Assembly: GCA_964462185.1 (NCBI GenBank)
Contig: CAYWWV010000017.1
Coordinates: 1-25,815 of the forward strand
Direction: 5' to 3'
Source: RBG-16-57-9 sp964462185
GTDB lineage: Archaea > Thermoproteota > Bathyarchaeia > TCS64
DNA length: 25,815 nucleotides
In this document: positions 1 through 6,609 of the stretch, one piece after another
Layout: each line of letters opens with the position of its first letter
Position numbering within the stretch: position 1 is the stretch's first letter
Program-made: the position numbers and the translations under genes
Notes under the pieces: model-generated
Database searches by the model: none
What the model was told of the DNA's origin: nothing
What the model saw: only the letters and a program-made list of their open reading frames with translations

Positions 1-423
1 GAGGAATTTAAACCCGGTAAACTATTAAAAACCATCAAATCTAAAAAACAATAATAAAAAATTGAACTTGATAGCCTAAACGATGGTTTGAACCTACCCC
101 CCGCTACCAAAACTCCTTTTACAAAATGAGGCGATATTTCACCTATTTAAATTAAAACAACCGTGAAAATAGTATGTTGCTAAACAGAGTGGTTATTTCG
201 CCTCGGGAATTAAACTCGCCCATCGTTGGACCCCACACAAACAGGTATGGGATCCTGGGAAAAGTGAGTTAGATTATTGTTTTAGGCCTCTCCAATCCTC
301 TTCTTCGTGTCTCTGGGTTGTTCTCTGGGGGTTTGTGGGGGTAGGTGTAGGTTGGAACAGGGTGGCGTTTGGGTGCTTTGTTGTCCAGGCGATGATTTCT
401 CTGGTATAATATTCATTACCAAA
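1..423. other. AT-rich spacer at the window edge, no gene seen
   Basis: I see no convincing gene here. The short open frame running rightward from 307 overlaps the 3' end of the flavodiiron gene and looks like chance. The stretch is rich in A+T and holds the first copy of a diverged direct repeat (160-265). A shorter look-alike of its core sits just upstream at about 131-158: both have ATTTC, then R, then CCT, followed by an AATTAAA-like run. Confidence 0.5.
160..265 (+). repeat. Diverged direct repeat, copy 1
   Basis: This segment aligns by eye to 1829-1927 in the same orientation. Shared blocks in order are ACCG, AGTAT, AAACAGAG, TATTTCGCCT, AATT, CTCGC/TTCGC, CATC-TTGGAC, AAACAGGTA and a final GAAAAG. 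The copies differ by substitutions and a few short indels, so this is an old duplication. It encodes nothing obvious. Together the copies bracket the flavodiiron gene and the assembly gap. It could be a small mobile element, a structured RNA or a regulatory element. Confidence 0.55.
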
Positions 424-1605
424 CTACGATCCTTTTATTTTCTTAGCCAATGTCACACCTATCTGGTTAATCTCATCATAGTCTTCATTACTTGGAGCGC
501 CATTTACCTCAACCGCTCCAACCAACTCTAACCCTGTAGGCCCCAACATCTCAGAGGCATGATCTAATGCTCCCTTACCCCAACCATAACTAGTCAAAAC
601 CACCCCAAACATTGCGGGGGGCTTCAACACTCTGACCAAGTGAGCCGCGTAGACCGCCAGAGGATGCATTCTCCCAAGAACAGTAGGCGTCCCGAGAACA
701 ATTCCTTTTGAATCAACAAGATCCTTAGCAATATCCCCAATGTCAGCAGTAGCAAGATTATAAACAGGTGCCTCTATTCCTTCCTTTTCAAGTGTTTCCG
801 CTAGATGCATGATCATTTTCTCTGTTGACTTCCACATCGTGGCATAAACAAGGATCACCTTGTCAAGGGTTTCACCGCTAGTCCATCTCCGGTAAGCATC
901 CAATATCCGTCCCGGATTTCTATGTATGGGCCCATGGCTGGGGGCGATCACCTCTATTTCTAGGTCTCTGATCTTGTCCAGCCCTCTCTTGCCCATTGAA
1001 CGGTATGGCATCATGATCTCTCCGAAGTAGCGTTGAGCGTACGGGATCAGTTCAGGGACCTCTTCATCGTAAAAGCCGTAGGCTGTGTGTAGCCCTAGGA
1101 AGTCGCATGGGAACAGTATCTTGTCTTCTTCTAGATAGGTGAACATTGTTTCTGGCCAGTGAAGCATCGGGGCTTCAATGAATCTGAGTGTTTTTGAACC
1201 AAGTTTTAGTGTGTCTCCGTCTTTGACTATTTGGATTCTTTTTTCCGGTGTTTTAAAGTAGATTTTGGCTGCTTCTGCTCCCCGTTTGGTTGTTACTAGT
1301 TTGGCTTTGCTGTTTTTCTCTAATAGGTATGGTATTGCTCCTGCGTGGTCTGGCTCAGCATGATTCATTATGATGTAGTCGATGTTGGTAACTGGTTGAA
1401 TTTGGTTGATTCTTGTTTCTAGTTCTTTCTCGAAGCCTGGGTTTACCGTGTCTATGAGCGCTGTTTTTATGTCTTTGATCAAATAGGCGTTGTAGGTTGT
1501 GCCTTGTGGGAGTGGAATAAGTGAGTCGAAGAGTCGTCGGTCTCGGTCTTTTACGCCGACGTAGTAGACTTTTTCTGCTATTTGGGGCGTGAAAAATTCA
1601 GTCAC
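424..1605 (-). CDS. A-type flavodiiron protein (FprA family)
   Basis: This is a soluble flavodiiron protein that reduces O2 to water and/or NO to N2O, taking electrons from a partner such as rubredoxin or F420H2. The 393 residues match the usual length of a class A protein. The N-terminal metallo-beta-lactamase-like domain (about 1-245) carries all expected diiron ligands: HxExDH at 82-87, His149, Asp168 and His224. The C-terminal flavodoxin domain (about 248-392) has the FMN phosphate loop near 254-262 (YATMWKSTE). The GTG start lies 26 bases from the centre of a TATA-like box, so the message is probably leaderless. No rubredoxin or F420 partner is visible nearby, so the electron donor cannot be told. 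The gene is poorer in G+C than genes right of 3.8 kb. Family assignment is secure; the preferred substrate (O2 or NO) is not. Confidence 0.95.
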   Translation of the reverse strand: MTEFFTPQIAEKVYYVGVKDRDRRLFDSLIPLPQGTTYNAYLIKDIKTALIDTVNPGFEKELETRINQIQPVTNIDYIIMNHAEPDHAGAIPYLLEKNSKAKLVTTKRGAEAAKIYFKTPEKRIQIVKDGDTLKLGSKTLRFIEAPMLHWPETMFTYLEEDKILFPCDFLGLHTAYGFYDEEVPELIPYAQRYFGEIMMPYRSMGKRGLDKIRDLEIEVIAPSHGPIHRNPGRILDAYRRWTSGETLDKVILVYATMWKSTEKMIMHLAETLEKEGIEAPVYNLATADIGDIAKDLVDSKGIVLGTPTVLGRMHPLAVYAAHLVRVLKPPAMFGVVLTSYGWGKGALDHASEMLGPTGLELVGAVEVNGAPSNEDYDEINQIGVTLAKKIKGS

Positions 1606-1626
1606 AGGGTGAATGTATCTTTGAGG

Positions 1627-1635
1627 AATTTAAAG
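1627..1635 (-). promoter_or_regulatory. TATA box of the flavodiiron gene
   Basis: On the minus strand this reads CTTTAAATT, centred 26 bases upstream of the GTG at 1605. That is the spacing expected for an archaeal TATA box and a leaderless transcript. Confidence 0.5.
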
Positions 1636-1692
1636 GTGTGTTTGTTTTGTTCTTTGAGCCTTGTTTGGCTTCGAGTCGATTAGATTCGAGGG

Positions 1693-1792
1693 NNNNNNNN
1701 NNNNNNNNNNNNNNNNNNNNNNNNNNNNNNNNNNNNNNNNNNNNNNNNNNNNNNNNNNNNNNNNNNNNNNNNNNNNNNNNNNNNNNNNNNNN
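1693..1792. other. Assembly gap of 100 N
   Basis: Exactly 100 undetermined bases, the conventional placeholder for a gap of unknown length. Order and distance across this point rest on the scaffolding, not on sequence. Open frames crossing it are artefacts. Confidence 0.99.
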
Positions 1793-1828
1793 CTTAAACG
1801 GTTGTTGAGCTTTGCCGGAATTACAGTG

Positions 1829-1927
1829 ACCGCCATTACAGTATTTTTATTAAAACAGAGACTATTTCGCCTTAGAAATTGAATTCGCGCATCATTGGAC
1901 TTAAACAGGTAAATGCTTTGAGAAAAG
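1829..1927 (+). repeat. Diverged direct repeat, copy 2
   Basis: This is the partner of the segment at 160-265 (blocks ACCG, AGTAT, AAACAGAG, TATTTCGCCT, CATC-TTGGAC, AAACAGGTA, GAAAAG). A weaker third look-alike of its left part (GT-ACCGCC-nnTnC-GTAT followed by CAGAGACT-AT) lies at about 1975-2012, just upstream of the transporter gene. The repeat may be why the assembly broke here. Confidence 0.5.
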
Positions 1928-2037
1928 CCGTATAAGAAACTACATGAATTACCTTAAATCAAGGTGGTGAAGCTCACCGTAACCGCCCCTGCGGTATGCA
2001 GAGACTGATAGCTTCTCCAAATAACAAGTGAAAAGAA

Positions 2038-3231
2038 TTGACAAAAGACGATTTAAAATCCCAAGCGTATGTGGCCATCCTGCTCATGGGCATCGTGAGC
2101 ATGCTAGGTGACATAGTATATGAATCCGGGCGAGGAGTAGCACCAGATTACCTGTACTTTCTAGGAGCATCAGCGTTCCTAGTCGGAGTAACATCGGGAG
2201 TAGGCGAGCTGGTCGGATACGGAATGAGACTAATCAGCGGCCCCCTCGCTGACAGAACCCACGCCTACTGGCTTTTCATCTTCCTCGGCTATGGCCTCAT
2301 TATTTCTATCCCGGTTATGGGTTTTACCAGCAACATATGGATCGTCATGGGTCTCGTGATAGCAGAGAGGCTGGGAAAAGCCCTCAGGTCTCCATCCCGT
2401 GACGTAGTTGTATCGGTTGTAAGCAAGGGAGTGGGGGCTGGGAAAGCCTTTGGGCTTCATGAATTCATCGACCAGATTGGAGCAGTTCTTGGACCTGCTT
2501 TCCTAGGCTTCATAATGCTGAGAACAGCCAATGACTTCGGTTTTTCACTCAAATCACTGACCCCATTCTACCTTCTAATGATGGTGGTTCTCTATTTAAC
2601 GTATAGAAGGATCAGGGGCACAGTCGAGGAAACTACAAAGCATACAAAGGTAACGGAAGGCGAGCTAAGCAGAGGGTTCTGGTTGTACTCGGGGTCAGTG
2701 CTATTGAATACTATTGGATTGATGCCTGTCGCTTTGATTCTTTACAACGGTGCCAGGATTCTCGAGTCCAGTGGGCAGCTCTGGCTTGTACCGTTTCTCT
2801 ACGTTATTGTCCAGTTAGTGGATGCGCCGATGGCTCTTGTTGCGGGCCATCTCTACGATAAGATAGGCGTAAAACTTCTCATGGTTCCTTTCATGTTGTC
2901 TGTTTTGCCTTTCATGTTTCAGCTTTTTAGTGGTCTGCCTGGGGTCGTTCTCGCATGTATCGCGTATGGTCTTGTTCTTGGGATGCAGGAGTCGACTTAC
3001 AGGGCTGCTATAACCGACCTAGTGCCCCTGAGTAAACAGGGGTCGGCGTATGGTTACTTCAATGTGATGTTAGGCGCGGGCACATTCATTAGCGGTGCCA
3101 TCTTCGGCTATCTATTGGATGCCTCAACGTCTCCAATGCTGATACTGGGTTTTGTCGCAGCGTCTCAGCTCGTAGCCATATTACTACTCAGAAAAGCCGT
3201 TCGAGGAGGAAAGGTCGGAAACAAGCAATAA
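2038..3231 (+). CDS. Major facilitator superfamily transporter
   Basis: An integral membrane transporter of 397 residues, the usual MFS size, with about 11-12 hydrophobic segments in two halves. The loop between segments 2 and 3 carries an MFS motif A-like stretch (GPLADRTHAYW, about 68-78). The central cytoplasmic loop near residues 195-215 is charged (RRIRGTVEETTKHTK). A second half starts near 217. The N-terminal Y-E-S-G-R-G-V-A-P-D-Y-L stretch (about 28-39) is distinctive, but I do not know a substrate for it. The start chosen is TTG; no strong ribosome-binding site is visible, and the next in-frame start would cut into the first membrane segment. The gene stands alone between spacers and is poorer in G+C than genes to its right, so it may be acquired. 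The substrate is unknown. Confidence 0.85.
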   Translation: MTKDDLKSQAYVAILLMGIVSMLGDIVYESGRGVAPDYLYFLGASAFLVGVTSGVGELVGYGMRLISGPLADRTHAYWLFIFLGYGLIISIPVMGFTSNIWIVMGLVIAERLGKALRSPSRDVVVSVVSKGVGAGKAFGLHEFIDQIGAVLGPAFLGFIMLRTANDFGFSLKSLTPFYLLMMVVLYLTYRRIRGTVEETTKHTKVTEGELSRGFWLYSGSVLLNTIGLMPVALILYNGARILESSGQLWLVPFLYVIVQLVDAPMALVAGHLYDKIGVKLLMVPFMLSVLPFMFQLFSGLPGVVLACIAYGLVLGMQESTYRAAITDLVPLSKQGSAYGYFNVMLGAGTFISGAIFGYLLDASTSPMLILGFVAASQLVAILLLRKAVRGGKVGNKQ

Positions 3232-3431
3232 TGTGATTAATGATCGGTTTAACGATACCAGTATTTTGTAGTAAGCGTCTAACAGAGAATTCTCATAAAA
3301 AACGTGCATAAAATGCAGAACCACACTTTGTGAGGATGACAAAAACGTACATTGAGAAGCTTATTAGGGCATTAACCACCCTCAATCAACTGAGATAAAC
3401 GCTGCGTGGGTGTTCTAGGGTCGGAGGAGAG

Positions 3432-3462
3432 AAGTGTCAGCGGTTACTCCGTTGATACACTT
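3432..3462. other. Imperfect inverted repeat (hairpin)
   Basis: The left arm AAGTGT-CAGCGG pairs with the right arm CCGTTG-ATACACTT around a five-base TTACT loop. The only defects are a two-base bulge and one mismatch or G-U pair. It lies about 200 bases past the transporter stop. There is no T-run directly after it, so a simple terminator is not indicated. Confidence 0.4.
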
Positions 3463-3796
3463 AATAGAAAATAGTGATGATATGGGGGTTTATTTCTGGC
3501 TGCAGTGGAGTCCCTAGGCGAGATAACTGACCCAACCCCTGCTCAACCATCCACCTAGCATACTCAGTCACCTGCAACAACACCTCCCGACTTGTACGTG
3601 GTTCTCCATCCCTGGACACCTGCCTCTGCCACTCTTACAACTCCTCAGCACCCAGCCCCGCCCAATCCAAAACCCCCTCAAAGCCTGAACATATGCCACA
3701 CGAGTCCCCGGACGATACAACTCCAACTCGCGCAACTAGAACTCCCAAGTACCCATGAATCCAACACATCCAAGCAACATTTTGGAAAGAAAAAAC

Positions 3797-3804
3797 AAAT
3801 ATAC
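3797..3804 (+). promoter_or_regulatory. Probable TATA box of the riboflavin kinase/regulator gene
   Basis: AAATATAC, centred about 27 bases before the ATG at 3828. The element TATAC is repeated ten bases apart (3800-3804 and 3810-3814) and flanks a CATTTA core. The encoded protein has a DNA-binding domain, so self-regulation here is possible but not shown. Confidence 0.4.
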
Positions 3805-3827
3805 TCATTTATACGTAACAGAGCCCT

Positions 3828-4526
3828 ATGCCCACCCACCTAAAGCCCCACCTATGGTTCACCCTTTACACCTTGCTGAGGCTGGGGGCTGCCCAGAGGC
3901 CTGTAGCTGTGAGCACCACCAGGCTAGGCAGGGAGATGGGGGTGAGCCAGCAAAGCGCCAGCCGCCACCTCCTACTCCTGGAGGAGGAGGGACTGGTGGA
4001 GCGAAGGGGTTCCCCCAAGGGCACAACTGTGAGGTTGACTGAGGCGGGGGTGGCCCAGCTGGAGCGGGTGCTCGAAGGATTAAAGTGGCACCTAGAGGAG
4101 GCGGGGGAGGAGACGGTGGAGATCGTGGGGGAGGTCACCAGCGGCCTCTTCGAGGGCGCCTACTATGTCTCCAAGGAGGGCTACAGCCACCAGATGGAGG
4201 AGAAGCTGGGCTTCAAGCCTTTCCCCGGAACCCTCAACCTCAAGATCGAGGAGGAGGACTATGCCAAGCGGAGGAGGGTGGAGTCGGGCCCATACGTACA
4301 CCTGGAGGGCTTCAGGGATGGCACACGGGCCTTCGGCGCCGCCCGATGCTACCCCTGCCTCCTGGAGGACAGGCTCCAGGGGGCCCTCATAGTGGCAGAG
4401 AGAAGCATCCACGACTACAGCGTCATGGAGATCGTATCCCCCCACTACCTTAGGAGGGAGCTGGGGCTGGCCGACGGGGACAAGGTCAAGGTTTCCTTCT
4501 TGCCCCTTCCACGATTCGGCTCTTGA
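3828..4526 (+). CDS. rbkR: HTH regulator fused to CTP-dependent riboflavin kinase (RbkR type)
   Basis: A bifunctional archaeal protein of 232 residues. Residues ~8-75 form a winged helix (MGVSQQSASRHLLLLEEEGL as recognition region, basic wing at 57-65). Residues ~96-228 form the archaeal riboflavin kinase, which makes FMN from riboflavin with CTP rather than ATP. Kinase hallmarks are G-E-V-T-S-G-L-F-E-G-A-Y-Y (101-113), the FPGTLNL loop (132-138) and ERSIHDYSVMEIVSP near 191-205. In the RbkR family the HTH domain represses riboflavin genes; that this copy does so is inference. The last 41 bases overlap, tail to tail, the FAD synthase gene that performs the next step. The ATG start follows a TATA box at leaderless spacing. 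Confidence 0.93.
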   Translation: MPTHLKPHLWFTLYTLLRLGAAQRPVAVSTTRLGREMGVSQQSASRHLLLLEEEGLVERRGSPKGTTVRLTEAGVAQLERVLEGLKWHLEEAGEETVEIVGEVTSGLFEGAYYVSKEGYSHQMEEKLGFKPFPGTLNLKIEEEDYAKRRRVESGPYVHLEGFRDGTRAFGAARCYPCLLEDRLQGALIVAERSIHDYSVMEIVSPHYLRRELGLADGDKVKVSFLPLPRFGS

Positions 4527-4932
4527 TCTTGCTGCTGCTGTTGAGGTCCTCGGGGCCGAATCGCTCTATTTGGACTATCTTGAAGTCGAGCCCCCGGCCC
4601 TTCCTGATCTTTTCCACCTGGGCCTTGATGCCGTCCTGGTCGTAGCCCACCACCACCACATCGGGCTTGATCTGCTGTATGACCCGGTCCAGGTCCAGGT
4701 CCTCGAAGCCCAGCAAGGCCTCGTCCACCACCTTGAGGGCCTCGATGACGGCTCGGCGCTGGTCCTCGGGTATCACTGGGAGGCTGCCCTTCATGCGGAG
4801 CACCGTCTTATCCCTGGCCACGATGACCACCAGGCGGGCCCCCTCCCCCCCCGCCTTCTTGGCCTCCTCCAAGTATCGGATGTGGCCGTAGTGGAGAAGG
4901 TCGAAGACCCCCGCGGCTAGAACGGTGACCAT
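4486..4932 (-). CDS. ribL: Archaeal FAD synthase (FMN adenylyltransferase)
   Basis: Transfers AMP (or CMP) from a nucleotide triphosphate to FMN to make FAD, in the cytoplasm. The 148 residues match the archaeal RibL family, a nucleotidyltransferase of the cytidylyltransferase fold. The nucleotide-binding HxGH is at 14-17 (HYGH, after GVFDLL) and the second signature SSSKIKSR is at 132-139. The VVVVGYDQD stretch (92-100) lines the active site in relatives. It is the last gene of an operon: its ATG begins on the base directly after the dphB stop. Its 3' end overlaps the convergent riboflavin kinase gene by 41 bases, so the two steps from riboflavin to FAD face each other. Confidence 0.93.
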   Translation of the reverse strand: MVTVLAAGVFDLLHYGHIRYLEEAKKAGGEGARLVVIVARDKTVLRMKGSLPVIPEDQRRAVIEALKVVDEALLGFEDLDLDRVIQQIKPDVVVVGYDQDGIKAQVEKIRKGRGLDFKIVQIERFGPEDLNSSSKIKSRIVEGARRKP

Positions 4933-5955
4933 CTACCACTCGAACTCCGCCAACCCTAAAAGCTTTAGGGCGTCCAGGACGCCTTCGGCGTAGGCTACGC
5001 AGGCCAGGGCGGTGGGCCTTTGGTCGAGGGCGTAGTATTCGGCGTCCTCTAGGTATCTCTGGGCGTGGTCTACCAGGCTCCGGACTTCTTGGACCCCCAG
5101 CTGCCAAGGGCCCTCCCCCACCCGCATCTCGGCCAGCACCCTCCTGCACCCCCGCGTGTATTTCTCCACCAGCCTCTCCGTCGGCCCTCTGGGGTTGTGG
5201 CTATCCAGGGCTTTCCGGGGGCAGCCGTGTAGAACCTGCAGGGCCTCCGCCTCCATGAAGTGGAGGGGGCCTGGAGCCACCAGTATGTGGGGGGGGTCCC
5301 CAAGATGGGTTTTGGCTATCATTCCTGCTGTGCCGGCCACGATGGCCCTGTCGGGGCTTCCCAGGCGGGCGGCCGCCACCATGAGGCTGTCCTCCTCGAG
5401 GCCAGCCTTCACCAGCATCCCAGCGGCCTCCCCCGCTGAGAGGTGCCGCCCAGCCTCCACATCCAGGTCCAGCAGTAGGAGGGTGTGGAGACCCTGCTCC
5501 CTGTTCCCCTCGATGGTCCCCAACACCGTCTCCAACCCGCCTTTCTCGGGGAGGGGAACGGTGACGGCTTTACCGAACTTGTAGAGGCTGAGCCCCGTCT
5601 CGGCCACGGCGGTGAATATGCTGCTGCCGTGGGAGACCCTCACGGGTATGCCCATGCGTCTGGCATCCACCAGGAGGGATATGTGGGTGGTGGCGCTTAA
5701 GGCGTCTCCCCCCACCAGTATGGCCACATCCCGGCCCCGCGCCTCCTCCAGGAGGGTGTGGGAGTCCTCCTCGAGGGCCTTCCGTGTGAGGGGCTTCACG
5801 GGTCTACCCACCAGCTCCCCCAGCTCCTCGAGGGTGGTGTCCAGCGCGTCGGTGTAGCCCTCCAGGTAAACCCTGTCCGCGCTCCGGCACCACTCCAAGC
5901 CCCGGAGGCTCAGGTCCAGGTGGCTCCTCAGCCCCAGGCTCACCAAGCTGATCAA
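4933..5955 (-). CDS. dphB: Diphthine synthase fused to a C-terminal DUF357-like domain
   Basis: DphB is the SAM-dependent methyltransferase that methylates the modified histidine of elongation factor 2 on the way to diphthamide. Residues 1-~245 match the tetrapyrrole-methylase fold of DphB: SLVSLGL at the start, VGGDALSATTHISL (81-94) and SHGSSIF (108-114), parts of the SAM site. The rest (~258-337) is a separate helical domain ending YLEDAEYYALDQRPTALA...YAEGVLDAL, which resembles DUF357, usually a small stand-alone archaeal protein. I chose the TTG at 5955: it overlaps the rnp4 stop (TTGA), follows a GGTGGT-like ribosome site, and puts the family's N-terminus first. An in-frame GTG at 5997 would add 14 unlikely residues. 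The enzyme call is strong, the DUF357 call good. Confidence 0.92.
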   Translation of the reverse strand: MISLVSLGLRSHLDLSLRGLEWCRSADRVYLEGYTDALDTTLEELGELVGRPVKPLTRKALEEDSHTLLEEARGRDVAILVGGDALSATTHISLLVDARRMGIPVRVSHGSSIFTAVAETGLSLYKFGKAVTVPLPEKGGLETVLGTIEGNREQGLHTLLLLDLDVEAGRHLSAGEAAGMLVKAGLEEDSLMVAAARLGSPDRAIVAGTAGMIAKTHLGDPPHILVAPGPLHFMEAEALQVLHGCPRKALDSHNPRGPTERLVEKYTRGCRRVLAEMRVGEGPWQLGVQEVRSLVDHAQRYLEDAEYYALDQRPTALACVAYAEGVLDALKLLGLAEFEW

Positions 5956-6254
5956 GGCCCACCACCCCCGTAGGGATGCCTCCTCACATACCCGCACTCC
6001 AGACAGGTCACCGCCAGGTGGGGCTCCCTCCGACGCCTAAGCCTCACCCTAGCGTTAACCCCTGGCACCAAGGGGGCGCCACACCTCTTACAAACAGCAT
6101 GCTTCAGCCTTGGCGGAGGGCGGAGGCGGTTCCGCAGGGCTATCCGGCGGGCCAGGTGGGCGTACCGATGGGCGAGCTGGGGATCCTCCCGCAGGAATCT
6201 ACGGGCCATGGCTATGAGCCGCTCGTACCGTTCCAGGGGTATTCTCCGGCGCAT
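5952..6254 (-). CDS. rnp4: RNase P protein component 4 (Rpp21/Rpr2 family)
   Basis: A protein subunit of archaeal RNase P, the ribonucleoprotein that trims the 5' ends of pre-tRNAs. Its 100 residues fit the family. Two basic N-terminal helices (about 8-50, RRFLREDPQLAHRYAHLARRI) are followed by a zinc ribbon with CKRCGAPLVPG and CLECGYVRRH as the two Cys pairs. The region between them is very basic, as expected for RNA contact. It is the first gene of the rnp4-dphB-ribL operon: its TGA overlaps the TTG of dphB. A TATA box sits about 33 bases upstream of the ATG. Confidence 0.93.
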   Translation of the reverse strand: MRRRIPLERYERLIAMARRFLREDPQLAHRYAHLARRIALRNRLRPPPRLKHAVCKRCGAPLVPGVNARVRLRRRREPHLAVTCLECGYVRRHPYGGGGP

Positions 6255-6284
6255 CTAGACCACTGGCTTGGAGAGGGTGGAAGG

Positions 6285-6290
6285 TTTATA
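6285..6290 (-). promoter_or_regulatory. TATA box of the rnp4-dphB-ribL operon
   Basis: On the minus strand CTTATAAACC, centred about 33 bases upstream of the rnp4 ATG, giving a leader of only a few bases. Confidence 0.5.
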
Positions 6291-6577
6291 AGAATATACC
6301 ATTCGAAGATCCTTACTCCTGTGCCCCCTGGTGGAGGAGCCCGTGTTCTATACTTGGTTGAACGGGGTGAGGACCACTGTTGTTTTCCAGGTGGGGGGTG
6401 GATGTGTTGTGGGGGGCGCTACCGCTTCCACAAACCATTGACCAGAGGGGTTTAAGCGGAGTGAGGGGGATGCATGGTTTTTGATTTTTTCATGTTAACA
6501 AACAAGCGCGTATACCTGTGTTAACCCCTCGTTATCAAATCGTTTAGCATCAATATATCCCTGTCAACTCCATATCC

Positions 6578-6585
6578 TATTATAG
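6578..6585 (+). promoter_or_regulatory. TATA box of the secreted propeller-like protein gene
   Basis: TATTATAG, centred about 28 bases before the GTG at 6610, which implies a leaderless or nearly leaderless message. Confidence 0.5.
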
Positions 6586-6609
6586 AGCCGAATCCCGATA
6601 CCATTAGAC

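Larger units (their letters stand above)
3232..3827. other. Long spacer with a hairpin and possible coding relict
   Basis: There is no intact gene in these ~600 bases. An imperfect hairpin lies at 3432-3462. Between about 3480 and 3780 the minus strand reads as a long, coding-looking frame interrupted by one in-frame TAA near 3640. Its lower part has a charged, helical composition (for example EWQRQVSRDGEPRTS and EVLLQVTEYARWMVEQGLG). I could not assign it to a family. It may be the relic of a gene. Base composition changes across this spacer, from A+T-rich on the left to G+C-rich on the right. Confidence 0.4.
6255..6609. other. Spacer between the rnp4 operon and a secreted-protein gene
   Basis: A divergent spacer of about 355 bases with the rnp4 promoter at its left and the propeller-gene promoter at its right (6578-6585). 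The middle (about 6300-6460) is G+C-rich with no convincing frame. A T-rich run (about 6478-6490) and two GTTAAC sites ~30 bases apart follow. I see no tRNA or other RNA gene. Confidence 0.45.

Noticed and set aside
307..531. 74-codon plus-strand frame over the 3' end of the flavodiiron gene
   Set aside because: It has no family features and overlaps a well-supported gene on the other strand.
1630..1882. Open frames on both strands across the 100-N gap
   Set aside because: They are open only because the unknown bases contain no stop codons.
1963..2010. Possible C/D-box guide RNA before the transporter gene
   Set aside because: A CTGA (D box) and a loose C-box-like GTGGTGA are ~40 bases apart, but the internal D' and C' boxes are missing, and the stretch is better explained as a weak copy of the nearby repeat.
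3592..4042. Plus-strand frames in the spacer and over the start of the riboflavin kinase gene
   Set aside because: The first is proline-rich with no features; the second overlaps the kinase gene in the wrong frame.
6300..6460. Possible short coding frame or tRNA in the spacer before the propeller gene
   Set aside because: No T-loop or cloverleaf can be drawn, and the open frames have no start context or recognisable sequence.
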